A stretch of 64,000 nucleotides of DNA, taken from Elephas maximus indicus (lineage: Eukaryota > Chordata > Mammalia > Proboscidea > Elephantidae). The notes under the pieces are model-generated. The model saw only the letters and a program-made list of their open reading frames with translations. It ran no database searches and was not told where the DNA came from. The stretch lies in the NCBI RefSeq assembly GCF_024166365.1, contig NC_064839.1, positions 20,012,878-20,076,877 on the forward strand. The letters are read 5' to 3'. The translations under genes and the position numbers were made by a program. Of this stretch, positions 38,601 to 45,344 are shown one piece after another. Numbering within the stretch: the stretch's first letter is position 1; each line of letters begins with the position of its first letter.

Positions 38601-41600
38601 TAAAGATGACAAAATAAAGCTGTAGGCAGACTTATCAGGAAAAAAGGGATGTCACTACAGGTCCTACATACATTAAAAGGATAATAAAAGATTAATAATG
38701 TCTATGCCCATAAATTCAATGATTAAAAGACATAATAAACTACCAAAACACTATCCAGAAATAGTAGCCCTGTATCTATTACAGAAATTGAATTTGTAGT
38801 TCATAAACTTTCCAACAAAGAAAACTGCAGGCCTGGATGGCTTCAATGGTGAATCCTACCAAACATTTAAGGAAGAAATAAAACCATCTCTATATAAACT
38901 TCCAAAAATTGAAGATGATAAATCATCTTGATAGATGAAGAAAAGCATCTGATGAAAAGGTCTAACAATCATTCATAATAAACTCTTAGGGAACTTCGAT
39001 CTGACAAAAAGGATGTTTAAAAAAAAATCTACAACTAACATCATACTTGATGGTGAAAGATGACAAATGCCTAAGGAACAAGACAAGGATGTCTGCCCTC
39101 ACCACTCCTGTACTGGAGGCCTAGCGTGCACAATAAGGCAAGGTTAAGAAGACATACAGAATAGAAAGGAAGAAATAAAACTCTCTTCTTCACAGATGAC
39201 ATGATTTTTCTACACAGAAAAATCAAAGAATCTGTAATGTTTGTAACTTACATAAGTTTAGCCAGGTAAAAAGACAAAATACCAACATACAAAAGTCAGA
39301 TGTTATTTCTGCATACTAGCAACGAGCGGTCAGAAGTAAAATCTTAAAAGCATTATTTACAATAGCATAAAAAAATTACTTAGGGATAAATATGACAAAA
39401 GATGTGCAAGGCCTGTATTGTGAAAAACTATACAACATTGGTGAGAGAAATTAAAGACTGAGAAAATGGAGACAAATACCAATGTCCATGGAATGAAAAG
39501 AAGTCCCCGTGTGGCACGAGTGGTTGATGCATTCAGCTTCTAAAATTTATATGGAAAAGCAAAGGAACTACAATAGCCAAAACACTTTTGAAAAAGAACA
39601 AAGTTGGAGGACTCAGTGATTTCAAGATTTACGACAAAGAAAACTACAATAATTAAGACGGTGTGGCACTGGCAAAAGGATAAACACATAGATCAGCAGA
39701 ACAGAACTGAGGCCAGAAATAGGCTCCTCACCTGTATATGGGCAACTGATTTTTGACAAAGGTGCAAAGGCAATTTAGTGGGGGAAAAAATAGCTCTTTC
39801 AGCATACGGCATGGCAACAATTAGATGTTGCATGGTAAGGACTGGCTTGAATCCAATCCCAAAATGTGGAGATTGATCCATTCCTACTTCTCCATTCCCA
39901 TCACCAGCTACCCCCACTGCACTTTGTCTGGCCCTGGCCACCCAAAACTAGGTCAGAGCTCACAAGTTAAAAGGACACTGTCCTACAGACTGCCAGATGG
40001 GCAGATGCTTAACCCTTAAGGATGCCAGCCACAAGCTCGACCATTATTTTCTGACCTGCCGGCTCCCACTACACCGTTAGGCTTAGTAAGTCACTGGAAC
40101 AACTCACAGAATTCAGTTGAGTAGCCCTGCTGGTGCAGTGGTTAAGGGCTTGGCTGCTAACCAAAAGGTCAGTGGTTGGAACCCACCAGCCGCTCGATGG
40201 GAGAAGGATGTGGCAGTCTGCTTCCATAAACATTACACCCTTGGAAACCCTATGGGGCAGTTGTACTGTCCTATAGGGTTAGTATGAGTCAGAATCAACT
40301 TGGTGGCATTGTTGTTTTTTTTTTTTTAATACCATACTTATGACTACAGATTTATTATAGCTAAGAAGAGGCGCATAAGGTGAGGTCTGGGAGGGTTCCC
40401 AACACCGAACTTCTGTGTCGCAGGGGATGCCCTACCCTTCTAAGAGCAGAAATTCTTGTCAACCAGGAAGCTTTCTGAGCCTCTGTGATCAGGGTTTTTG
40501 TTGGCCAGTCCTGCTTAATAGGCTAAATCATGCCTCCTGAGGCTAGCTGACATCGGCCTCTCACCTGAGTCTTTTCTGTTCTGGCCGGCTCTGACTTGCC
40601 GGCACGAATTCTCTCTCAGGTGCGGCCGGCACGAATTCTCTCTCAGGTGCGGCCGGCACGAATTCTCTCTCAGGTGCGGCCGGCACGAATTCTCTCTCAG
40701 GTGCGGCCGGCACGAATTCTCTCTCAGGTGCGGCCGGCACGAATTCTCAGACAAAAGCATCCCTATTTCTCCAGAGCCAAGGACAAAGGGTCCCTTACTT
40801 TGGTTATCTTAGAAATGAACACTTATACCCTATACCATATACAGAAATTAACTCTGATGGATTACAGAACTAAATGTAAAATAAAACCTAAAACTACAAA
40901 ACTTTTAGAAGAACACATGGGAGGAAATCTTTGTGATCATGGGTTATGGAAGGATTTTAGAATACAGCAGTAAAAGAGGATTCATGTAAGATGATTAAAA
41001 AGTTGGATTTTATCAAAAGTAAGAATTTTGCTCTTCAAAAGACACTACGAGAGAATAAAGACAAGTCACTGAGATAAGTGTTTGCAAATCCTATATCAGA
41101 TAAAGGATTTGTTTCTAGAATGTATAATTATCGAAACTCAGTAAGAAGATAACCAAATTTAAAAAGGGCAAAAGATTTGAACACACTTGACATATTACAT
41201 CCTTATTAGCCTAGCTAACAATTTTTTGAATGACAGTAACAAGTTCTGCCAACAATGTGGAGCAACTGGAACTTTTATACATTGCTGGTGGGAATGCAAA
41301 ATGGCATAGCCACTCTCTCTGGACAACGGTTTGGCAGTTTCTCATGAAGTTAAACATACCCTTACTATACAAACCAGTAATCTCACTCCTAGGTGTTCAC
41401 AGCCAGGTCAACTGTAACATGTTCACACAGAAACACGTACGTGAACGTTACTGCGGCTTTATTCCTAATTGCCAGTAAGTGGAAAACAACCTAAATATCT
41501 TTCAACTAATGAATGAATAAGCAAACCTGTGGTACATCCAGACAGTGGACTACTAGTTAGCAATAAAAAAGAGTTACTGATACACTAAAGGAGCCCTGGT

Positions 41601-43132
41601 GGTGCAACAGTTAAGCACTTGGCTGCTAACCGAAAGGTTGGCCGTTGGAACCCACCCAATGGCTCCACGGGAGAAAAGCCTAGCAATCTGCTCCCATAAA
41701 GATTACAGCTTAGAAAACACTATACAGCAGTTCTACTCTTATCACACAGGGTTGCTGTGAATTGGAATCGACTCCGCAGCACCTAACAACAACGATACGC
41801 TGAACAACATAAATAGATCTCAAATGCATTAATGCTGAAGTGAGAGACACTAGATTCAACAGGCTGCTACTAACTATGATTCCATTTCTGTGACGTTCTG
41901 GAAGAGGCGCCACTATAGGGACAAGAACCATCAGTGGTTGCTTGGGGGTGAGCTAACTGTAAGGGGACATGAAGGGATTTTTTGGAGTGAAGGAACTGTA
42001 GTGTGATTGTTAAATGACTATCTATTAGTCAAAACATGCAGAATACACTAAAAAATGAATGAGATTATAGGTCAAATAAGCCAACAAGAGTGGGAAACTG
42101 TGGGGTGATGGGTATGTGGGGATTCACAACTCCTCCTTCTACTTTGGTATATTTGCTGTTCTCTACAATGAATATATGTGAATGTGCTTATTATACTTTC
42201 CATAAGGAAACATGGAACGTGAAGCATCACATTAAAATAATAGTTTAAACCAGTAAGCTACCAGAAACTAATAGGATAACTGACTTTTGGGGCTTTGGAG
42301 AAATGTAAGCCTGAAGGCACTGTAAAAGGGTCAGTCTCCCTACACTTCAGCAGTGCCTTTCTCCATCGGGGCTCCTTATCTCAACCACAGAACGAAGCTG
42401 CATAAATCTTTTTTCACTTCTCCCAAGAATGATATAACTTGTACCATTCTAGATCATGCTAATTAGTACCACTCTTGATCATGGACGCCTTAGGGAATGA
42501 AGGCTTCTCTGAAATCCCAGCTGAGGATGGCTGCTAAAAATGGAGTAACACTAGACTGAAAAAGGGGAGGGGAGTACTGCTCTGTGCTTTATGCTGAATG
42601 CTTTCTATTTTAAAAGCACTATGGACTTAAAAGGGAGTGATGAAATATGGCACAGTAACATGCTCTGTAACTGTTTTAAAAATCACAAATTTGTGAACTC
42701 GTCCACATTGTAGAAACGTGTAGCTCAAAATCACCTATGGAGCTTTTTAAAGATAGAAATATTCTGCCCCCCCAGTTAGTCAGTCCTGCCAGTTAAGTGA
42801 CATTAGCAAAGTGAATCTTAGTGGTTCTGTTCTCTGTACAAGGTGTCCATGCTCTTCAAGGTAAACTGTTTGACTCATTTGAGATGATCTGATTTAATGT
42901 GCGTTAGCATTTTAAAGTTTTTTTTTTTTTTTTTTTTTATCTACTGTTTTCCCCACTATAGAGACTGAGAGAAATTAACAGTATGATACGGACAGGGGAA
43001 ACTCCAACCAAAAAGAGAGGGATTCTTTTGGAAGATGGAAGTGAATCACCTGCAAAAAGAATGTGCCCAGAAAACCATTCTGCCTTATTACGCCGCCTGC
43101 AAGATGTAGCTAATGATCGAGGTTCCCACTGA
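5512..43132 (+). CDS. RBL2: RBL2 (p130 pocket protein), exons 5-22, C-terminal ~927 residues
   Basis: Eighteen exons with GT-AG introns join in one open frame and match mammalian p130 almost residue for residue. p130 binds E2F4/5 and the MuvB core (DREAM) in the nucleus and represses cell-cycle genes in G0/G1; CDK phosphorylation releases it. Visible parts, by human numbering: the end of the N-terminal cyclin-fold region (exons 5-8), pocket A (~417-616, exons 9-13), the spacer with SP/TP sites and an RRRLF cyclin-binding motif (exons 13-16), pocket B (~828-1024, exons 16-20) and a C-terminal tail with basic nuclear-localisation stretches and the conserved end ALLRRLQDVANDRGSH (exons 19-22). 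Splice phases agree at all 17 internal junctions and the summed length fits the human total of 1139 if four exons are missing upstream. No frameshift or premature stop seen. RBL1 (p107) is excluded by the p130-specific spacer. Exon numbers are by comparison with human. Confidence 0.97.
5641..7111. other. RBL2 intron 5
   Basis: AT-rich intron. I see no convincing transposon, RNA gene or coding frame in it. Confidence 0.6.
7112..7272 (+). CDS. RBL2: RBL2 exon 6
   Basis: 161 bp, acceptor attatag, donor AAG|gtttgt (unusual T at +3). Encodes FSEDFHGKDSKPSSD through KLYEKK. Followed by an intron of only 92 bp. Confidence 0.96.
7365..7429 (+). CDS. RBL2: RBL2 exon 7
   Basis: 65 bp, acceptor atcctag, donor TT|gtgagt. 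Encodes LLKGKEENLTGFLEPGNFGDT plus two bases of a Phe codon completed in exon 8. Confidence 0.96.
7987..8173 (+). CDS. RBL2: RBL2 exon 8
   Basis: 187 bp after a long T tract (about 20 T) and ccatag acceptor; donor AAG|gtgagt. Encodes KAISKAYEEYVLSVGNLDE through LQQHFDK. Downstream lies the largest early intron, which holds the RTE element. Confidence 0.97.
8646..11768 (+). pseudogene. RTE ORF (endonuclease-reverse transcriptase), decayed
   Basis: The ORF survives as pieces at about 8,646-9,023, 9,250-9,501, 9,856-10,047, 10,494-10,936, 11,051-11,317 and 11,422-11,768, in differing frames. Endonuclease and RT motifs are recognisable, including a YADD box. The piece ending near 9,500 is also cut by the SINE insertion. 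Confidence 0.9.
9478..9624 (+). mobile_element. AfroSINE inserted inside the RTE
   Basis: Flanked by gtggaaag (9,470-9,477 and 9,625-9,632). The second RTE copy near 63,850 has uninterrupted sequence here, so it shows the empty site. Confidence 0.93.
12040..12237 (-). mobile_element. Older, longer AfroSINE, antisense
   Basis: Reverse complement of a tRNA-headed SINE (gttagcaactgagcacttaa ... gactcatagtgacc). Contains the extra middle segment with gtaatctttacggaaacaga. Confidence 0.8.
12862..13180 (-). mobile_element. L1 3' UTR fragment, second afrotherian family, antisense
   Basis: Same sequence family as 3,225-3,520 (acattgattacgttcttcta, ttctttaaaagagcacagtg). Inserted into the ancient repeat, which resumes at about 13,255. 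Confidence 0.65.
13545..13990 (+). repeat. L2 LINE 3'-region relic
   Basis: L2-like phrases in order: agcctttgcccttgctgttt, cctctgcctagaatgttt, and aatataagcttcgtgagggc near the 3' end. Confidence 0.65.
14047..14213 (+). mobile_element. AfroSINE
   Basis: Full tRNA-headed SINE with a perfect 13-bp duplication taatccagggaag (14,034-14,046 and 14,214-14,226). Confidence 0.93.
15130..15342 (+). mobile_element. AfroSINE, long subfamily, diverged
   Basis: Degenerate tRNA head, a middle segment ggaaggaaggcctggtgatc resembling the RTE 5' region near 8,593, and the tail ggaatccactcgatggcaac with a T-rich end. Confidence 0.8.
15343..16137. other. RBL2 intron 8, 3' part
   Basis: Unique AT-rich intron up to the exon 9 acceptor; nothing else recognised. 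Confidence 0.55.
16138..16304 (+). CDS. RBL2: RBL2 exon 9 (start of pocket A)
   Basis: 167 bp, acceptor tcttttag, donor AG|gttagt. Encodes SKALKVSTPLSGV through SEKLERIL. It includes the SP/TP sites before pocket A and the conserved HSLSRLHTMLTGLRN helix that opens it. Confidence 0.97.
16305..17968. other. RBL2 intron 9
   Basis: No coding sequence or clear young transposon. A possible MIR relic lies around 16,800-16,900. Confidence 0.5.
17969..18078 (+). CDS. RBL2: RBL2 exon 10 (pocket A)
   Basis: 110 bp, acceptor ttcttag, donor AAAG|gtaagg. Encodes TCSRDPTQAIANRLKEMYE through FSNCSK. Both ends split codons (Arg, Glu) that are restored on joining. Confidence 0.97.
18796..18899 (+). CDS. RBL2: RBL2 exon 11 (pocket A)
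   Basis: 104 bp, acceptor tctacag, donor TCT|gtgagt. Encodes IASRHFRFAEMLYYKVLET through GDTDLS. Confidence 0.96.
19217..19380 (-). mobile_element. AfroSINE, antisense
   Basis: Reverse complement of the SINE (aaaccaaaccaaac ... gactgcgccaccagggctcc). First of three SINEs clustered in RBL2 intron 11. Confidence 0.9.
19397..19729 (-). mobile_element. AfroSINE, antisense, split by another SINE
   Basis: Two halves (to 19,505 and from 19,681) of one antisense SINE, interrupted by the sense SINE at 19,506-19,680. Outer flanks carry caaacct at 19,390-19,396 and 19,730-19,736. Confidence 0.9.
19506..19680 (+). mobile_element. AfroSINE nested inside an antisense AfroSINE
   Basis: Flanked by a 7-bp duplication ttttggt (19,499-19,505 and 19,681-19,687). 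Complete from ggaaaccctggcggtgtag to a T-rich tail. Confidence 0.92.
19737..20612. other. RBL2 intron 11, 3' part
   Basis: Very AT-rich; possibly old LINE sequence around 20,030-20,280 but too diverged to name. Confidence 0.4.
20613..20750 (+). CDS. RBL2: RBL2 exon 12 (pocket A)
   Basis: 138 bp, 46 whole codons, acceptor ttttacag, donor AAG|gtattt. Encodes VILEQDAFHKSLLACCLEVV through LYHFYK. From memory the human protein has Gly rather than Val at the first residue. Confidence 0.97.
21441..21605 (+). CDS. RBL2: RBL2 exon 13 (end of pocket A)
   Basis: 165 bp, 55 whole codons, acceptor atttcag, donor GAG|gtttgt. Encodes VIEVFVRAEEGLCREVVKHL through NRVPTCEE and closes pocket A with the AWKPGSPLWDRIRDN segment. 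Confidence 0.97.
22122..22233 (+). CDS. RBL2: RBL2 exon 14 (spacer)
   Basis: 112 bp, acceptor tttatag, donor A|gtaagt. Encodes VMPPQNLERADEVCVAGSPL followed by TPRRVSE; carries the SPLTPRR proline-directed phosphorylation sites of the spacer. Confidence 0.97.
22234..24379. other. RBL2 intron 14
   Basis: Mostly unique AT-rich sequence. About 23,930-24,260 looks like an old dispersed repeat (cactcctcacttattgacat) that I cannot name. No gene seen. Confidence 0.4.
24380..24649 (+). CDS. RBL2: RBL2 exon 15 (spacer, cyclin-binding motif)
   Basis: 270 bp, acceptor cccttag, donor CAAG|gtaagg. Encodes the serine/threonine-rich spacer (MTSPATLYDRYSSPTAS) and the RRRLFVEN motif, which in p107/p130 docks cyclin A/E-CDK2, then a Thr/Val-rich stretch. 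Confidence 0.97.
24857..25137 (+). CDS. RBL2: RBL2 exon 16 (spacer to pocket B)
   Basis: 281 bp, acceptor ctttag, donor AAG|gtaatt. Encodes a Gln/Gly-rich spacer (a run of five Gln) and ends with KTSSLSLFFRK, the first helix of pocket B. Confidence 0.97.
25228..25404 (+). CDS. RBL2: RBL2 exon 17 (pocket B)
   Basis: 177 bp, 59 whole codons, acceptor ctcccag, donor AAG|gtgagt. Encodes VYHLAGVRLRDLCAKLDIS through LLMCAIYVMAK, the cyclin-fold core of pocket B around the LxCxE-binding groove. Confidence 0.97.
27064..27465 (-). pseudogene. L1 ORF2 reverse-transcriptase fragment
   Basis: Antisense frame with MIKILNKEPTANVVLNGE and KTISLADDM, an L1-type RT block around the F/YADD motif (here LADD). 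It is a relic of the ancient L1, not a host gene. Confidence 0.85.
27657..27808 (+). mobile_element. AfroSINE
   Basis: Starts cgaggagccctggtggcac. Perfect 9-bp duplication gtggtaaat (27,648-27,656 and 27,809-27,817). Confidence 0.92.
27818..27895 (-). repeat. Possible short fragment of the second L1 3' UTR family
   Basis: Contains tttttacatgtaaaattcaa and tgacatcaattatg, resembling 12,930-12,962, inside the ancient L1 and next to a SINE. Confidence 0.4.
28098..28445. mobile_element. Unidentified palindromic element, hAT-like (348 bp)
   Basis: Interrupts the ancient L1 between gttagaat (28,090-28,097) and gttggaat (28,446-28,453), an imperfect 8-bp duplication. A ~42-bp motif (core ttgcttactgggtcatc) occurs four times in alternating orientation: near 28,099, 28,151, 28,318 and 28,398. 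The ends are inverted repeats of each other (cgggcagat... versus ...atctgcgcctg). The 8-bp duplication and inverted ends suggest a non-autonomous hAT-type transposon; I cannot name the family. Confidence 0.6.
28582..28742 (+). mobile_element. AfroSINE, long subfamily, 5'-truncated
   Basis: Lacks most of the head; keeps gaaaggttggcgatttgaac, the caggcctggcaatctgcttc middle and the cgccatgagtctgaatcg tail. Confidence 0.8.
29660..29822 (+). mobile_element. AfroSINE
   Basis: Near-complete head (ggaaaccctggtggtgtagt) and tail, ending in a T tract. Confidence 0.92.
29833..30005 (-). mobile_element. AfroSINE, long subfamily, antisense, diverged
   Basis: Reverse complement of head and body (cctttcagttagcagcagag, ttgccaggcctttg). 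Next to the sense SINE at 29,660, so the two could fold as an inverted pair. Confidence 0.75.
32937..33008 (+). CDS. RBL2: RBL2 exon 18 (pocket B)
   Basis: 72 bp, 24 whole codons, acceptor ttgccag, donor CAG|gtaagt. Encodes VTKDDRSFQHIMRCYRTQPQ then ARSQ. It lies just after the long intron filled by an antisense L1. Confidence 0.97.
33291..33465 (+). mobile_element. AfroSINE, diverged
   Basis: Degenerate head (ctactaacctaaaggttggc) and tail gttggagtcgacctgatggc, in RBL2 intron 18. Confidence 0.75.
33480..33640 (+). repeat. MIR relic
   Basis: Shows the MIR order: a 'cctggacctggta' block, then tcttaacctcccc and a final gcttaataaatgtatt. Confidence 0.5.
33677..33779 (+). CDS. RBL2: RBL2 exon 19 (basic NLS region)
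   Basis: 103 bp, acceptor cactaaag, donor A|gtaagt. Encodes VYRSVLIKGKRRRNSGSSDS through ELNKDR. The basic run GKRRRN is one residue shorter than the human one as I recall it. Confidence 0.95.
34352..34557 (+). CDS. RBL2: RBL2 exon 20 (end of pocket B)
   Basis: 206 bp, acceptor ctgctgcag, donor ACA|gtaagt. Encodes SRDSSPVMRSSSTLPVPQPS, the acidic MEEEERGDL segment and IYIKQIKTFAIKYSQANT, the last helix of pocket B. Confidence 0.97.
34735..34955 (+). repeat. MIR SINE relic
   Basis: Characteristic MIR 3' half: tcatgtatcagatggaaaca, aaagttgttgtgagaaataa, agcatctggcacaaagtaag. Confidence 0.75.
35111..35275 (+). CDS. RBL2: RBL2 exon 21 (C-terminal tail)
   Basis: 165 bp, 55 whole codons, acceptor tctcgcag, donor AAG|gtgagt. 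Encodes TDAPPLSPYPCIRTGSPRRV through FYYFSNSPSK, with several SP sites. Locally GC-rich relative to the flanking introns. Confidence 0.96.
35276..36202. other. RBL2 intron 21, 5' part
   Basis: No gene or clear young transposon recognised here; the intron continues with SINE and L1 insertions to 42,961. Confidence 0.5.
36216..36388 (+). mobile_element. AfroSINE
   Basis: Complete copy with a perfect 13-bp duplication tattcagagttaa (36,203-36,215 and 36,389-36,401). Confidence 0.94.
37425..37565 (+). repeat. MIR relic
   Basis: cctccatgggcaagttacataacc followed by a degenerate aatgagataacatgg block, in MIR order. Confidence 0.5.
37602..37792 (+). mobile_element. AfroSINE, long subfamily
   Basis: Degenerate tRNA head, then ggaagaaaggcctggtgatc, gaaaaaccctatggagcac and the tail cagcaactaacaacaacac. 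Both body blocks resemble the two ends of the RTE element. Confidence 0.85.
40121..40329 (+). mobile_element. AfroSINE, long subfamily
   Basis: Head gtagccctgctggtgcagtg, middle gggagaaggatgtggcagtc, tail gttagtatgagtcagaatc with T-rich end. Confidence 0.85.
40599..40752. repeat. 27-bp minisatellite, five identical copies plus a partial
   Basis: Unit starts ccggcacgaattctctctca and repeats at exactly 27 bp from 40,599, 40,626, 40,653, 40,680, 40,707, with a partial at 40,734. Copies are identical by eye, CpG-bearing, with GAATTC and GCCGGC in every unit. Because 27 is divisible by 3, open frames appear on both strands; these are not taken as genes. Confidence 0.95.
41589..41793 (+). mobile_element. 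AfroSINE, long subfamily, in L1 3' UTR
   Basis: Head ggagccctggtggtgcaac, middle ggagaaaagcctagcaatct, tail aattggaatcgactccgcag and taacaacaac. Flanks gatacact/gatacgct suggest an 8-bp duplication with one change. Confidence 0.88.
42251..42961. other. RBL2 intron 21, 3' end
   Basis: Unique-looking intron, ending in a 20-odd T tract before the exon 22 acceptor. Confidence 0.5.
42962..43132 (+). CDS. RBL2: RBL2 exon 22, terminal coding part
   Basis: Acceptor ccactatag preceded by a long T tract. Encodes RLREINSMIRTGETPTKKRG, then the PAKRMCPENHSALLRRL basic/amphipathic end and the stop TGA at 43,130-43,132. Confidence 0.97.
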   Translation, partial: RLREINSMIRTGETPTKKRGILLEDGSESPAKRMCPENHSALLRRLQDVANDRGSH

Positions 43133-43761
43133 GGTTAGTCTTTTGCATTGGAACTGTCTTTTCACCAACTCTGGTTAGCAGCCTTTGATGCACACTAGGG
43201 GCTCTCTTCCTTAACCCAGCCTATCAACTAGTGCGTGTCAGAAGGATGAAGAGAAGTTTCTGTGAGATTTTGAACTTATTCCTTCCAGTATCCTCACAAT
43301 ACTTTTATTTATCCCAACTGTCTTTTTGTCTACCATTCAATGCTTACCATCAAGGCTGCTTAGAATCCAAACCTGGATTTTTAACTATTGGGCAAAGCTT
43401 TCACAAATATTGCAAAGAACAAAGCAAGTTCAAATATGTGTATTAGAAATTTCTGTTGACATGCTCCAACAGAGGAACTGTATTTCAGATTCATTCCTAC
43501 CTGTTTTGTGGTCACCTCTGGTCCTCATGCAAAGCGAAAAACAAAAAACAAAAAAAACTAGGTATTTTGTCCTCCATCACTTTGTAGGAGTGTGAGATTT
43601 TTTACATTCCTGAAACAGAACAAGGGAGAACCCAGATTCGGCAGTGCTTGGTCATCAGCCCTCGTTCCCTGTGTCTAGTGCTCTCCCAGTAGGTGTGGTG
43701 CAGTGTGGAAAGTGCTTGGTTGTTCAGCTGTGCAATGTGTGAGTGAACTTGTATACAAGTG

Positions 43762-43769
43762 GCACTTTA
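43762..43769 (+). promoter_or_regulatory. miR-17/20/93/106 8-mer-like seed match in RBL2 3' UTR
   Basis: The sequence GCACTTTA is complementary to the miR-17-family seed with a matching A opposite position 1. RBL2 is an established target of this seed family and of the related AAGUGC-seed families (miR-290/302/372). Confidence 0.7.
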
Positions 43770-43825
43770 GGGCTGTAAAAAGCATGATTTTTTTTTAACT
43801 CAGATTCTGCTGTATATTTGCCATG

Positions 43826-43832
43826 GCACTTT
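43826..43832 (+). promoter_or_regulatory. Second miR-17-family seed match in RBL2 3' UTR
   Basis: GCACTTT, 64 bp after the first site. Two sites at this spacing can act together. Confidence 0.65.
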
Positions 43833-44475
43833 CTACAATGCAAATTTTATTAAGTACTGAACTTCTAGGCTAAATATCCATTATCTTCTTTTATCATTTT
43901 CTACTTTTAAAAAAAACTGAATGCTAAAGCCCCAGTAGCCGCCTTTTGGGCATGTAATTTTAAATTCTCCAGTTTCTGTTGCTGTTATATAGGGATCAGC
44001 TGGCTAAGATTTTAAATCAAGTTGAATTAAGGGTATTAATGTGAAAAATTATGACTCTTCCTTTAGGAGGTAGTTATCCAGAAGACCTGTCTATTAAGGT
44101 GATGTATTTTATGGTATCTTTGGGTATGTTCCTGGTAGTTTAAAAAGACTGGAGAATTTAGGTTTTCATTAGTACATAGTACCGTTTATACAAATTAGAA
44201 AATGTTATTTAACAGCTATTGAATTATCGATCTATACCTTTATTAATCATTCCTATTCCCGGCAGTTTTAAAGTTGAATTAATAATCTTATTAGGGAGAA
44301 AATTCAATTGTAAATTGAAATCAGTATAAAGAGTTACTAGGTAACTTCATATTGCTCCAAAAGAAATACGGACCTTCCACTGTTCAATGAGAATAGTGTT
44401 CTACAGAAATATTTATAAAAGCTCTTAAGATACTTACTGCTACTGTAATTTTATATGAAAATAAGTGTATTTTTC

Positions 44476-44481
44476 AATAAA
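44476..44481 (+). terminator. RBL2: RBL2 poly(A) signal
   Basis: Canonical AATAAA about 1.34 kb after the stop codon, followed by a T-rich stretch (ctgtttagtt). It is the best signal before the oppositely oriented AKTIP 3' end. Confidence 0.8.
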
Positions 44482-44539
44482 GCCATTTATAAACTGATCT
44501 GTTTAGTTATATTGAGGGAAAGGTCTTTAGTTTCCTGCA

Positions 44540-45233
44540 TAAATGACAAAGAACAATCATTTATTAGTTTATTTTGTCTCTACTAAACACATTAGTCATT
44601 CATCATTTAAATATCTGACTTCATTAGAAACCGTTTTAACACTTTTTCTCCCTCCTGCCATAAAAATACAATAAGTCATTTGCTTAAAAAAAACAAACAA
44701 ACCACTATGAATAAGTGTCTGGTTTCCTCTCACTCAACTACTATGTACCCCAGTGACAGCAGTTTATCAATCAGTAAGACAGCAGGCTGGGACTGCATTT
44801 CAAAGGCTCTTCTGCTTAAAGGTGCTGAGCCATGGGACTTGCTCTCTTCTCCCCACATGCTAACATATGTACACCTGAAACCACCGATTTAAAAGCCAGT
44901 TGTAGTGTTGAACTCTTCCTACTCTAGCATCAGCTTAAATGAACGCAACTTACCTTTAGCATTATGTTCAGAAAAATATTTAAGTCTCAAGGTCCCCAAC
45001 AATTTGGAGTACTGAACTAGATAACCACCCTAAAGACACTTCTGACAGAAGTAATGCATTACTTAAAGAGAGGTTTCCAAACCCTGCTGTTCGAACCTAA
45101 GCGTGCATGGAAAACACTGATCTCTGTCATTGTCCACACAGTTTTACTCTTCAGGCAGTCCTTTGCCATTGGTCAGCTTTAACTAGGCCAGAGTCCAGCA
45201 GGAAAGTGCACGGTGCACCCGATTCACCACCTC
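44540..45233 (-). other. AKTIP: AKTIP 3' UTR (extent inferred)
   Basis: About 690 bp from the stop codon to the - strand AATAAA signals at 44,560-44,573. Reads as unique sequence with no recognisable transposon. A longer or shorter UTR cannot be excluded. Confidence 0.6.
44560..44573 (-). terminator. AKTIP: AKTIP poly(A) signals (two AATAAA)
   Basis: On the - strand, AATAAA occurs at 44,573-44,568 and again at 44,565-44,560. They lie about 80-90 bp from the RBL2 signal on the opposite strand. Confidence 0.6.
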
Positions 45234-45344
45234 TTAGGTTGCTACTGTTTTCTCTTCTTTACTGAAAGGTTGTACTGAGCCAGGCTTTACCCAGGACAGG
45301 CCAGCAACATGAACACTTTTATTGTGCTGCTCTTCAGGCTTCTT
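45234..45344 (-). CDS. AKTIP: AKTIP exon 10, terminal coding part
   Basis: Acceptor gtgcctag. Encodes [20 protein letters not shown] and [16 protein letters not shown], with stop TAA at 45,236-45,234. Using the second AG of the tandem acceptor removes one Lys. Confidence 0.96.
   Translation of the reverse strand, partial: KKPEEQHNKSVHVAGLSWVKPGSVQPFSKEEKTVAT

Larger units (their letters stand above)
39837..40808. mobile_element. Unidentified insertion in L1, possibly an LTR; bears a minisatellite
   Basis: L1 sequence stops near 39,836 and resumes near 40,809 (gaacacttataccctatacc). The ~970 bp between is not L1: unrelated sequence with a SINE at 40,121-40,329 and the 27-bp tandem array at its right end. 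Possible short duplication ggtaa/ggtta. Without a database I cannot say whether it is an LTR or a DNA transposon. Confidence 0.5.
37980..42250 (+). mobile_element. Second sense L1 copy, long, interrupted
   Basis: ORF2-derived sequence from an early endonuclease-side block (acaccaattaaaagaaagct) through gaaaactgcaggcctggatg and gggcaactgatttttgacaa to a 3' UTR (ttgctggtgggaatgcaaaa near 41,281; agaggcgccactatagg). Split by an unidentified ~970-bp insertion (39,837-40,808) and a SINE (41,589-41,793). No intact ORF. Confidence 0.8.
43133..44500 (+). other. RBL2: RBL2 3' UTR
   Basis: About 1.37 kb of AT-rich sequence from the stop codon to just past the AATAAA at 44,476. No recognisable SINE or LINE insertion within it, unlike the introns. 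The exact cleavage site is inferred. Confidence 0.85.

Noticed and set aside
40599..40752. Possible CRISPR-like direct repeats
   Set aside because: The units are head-to-tail with no unique spacers, and the context is mammalian intron DNA.
40515..40973. Open frames with a 9-residue repeated peptide on both strands
   Set aside because: They arise because the 27-bp minisatellite period is divisible by three; the frames include transposon sequence on both sides.
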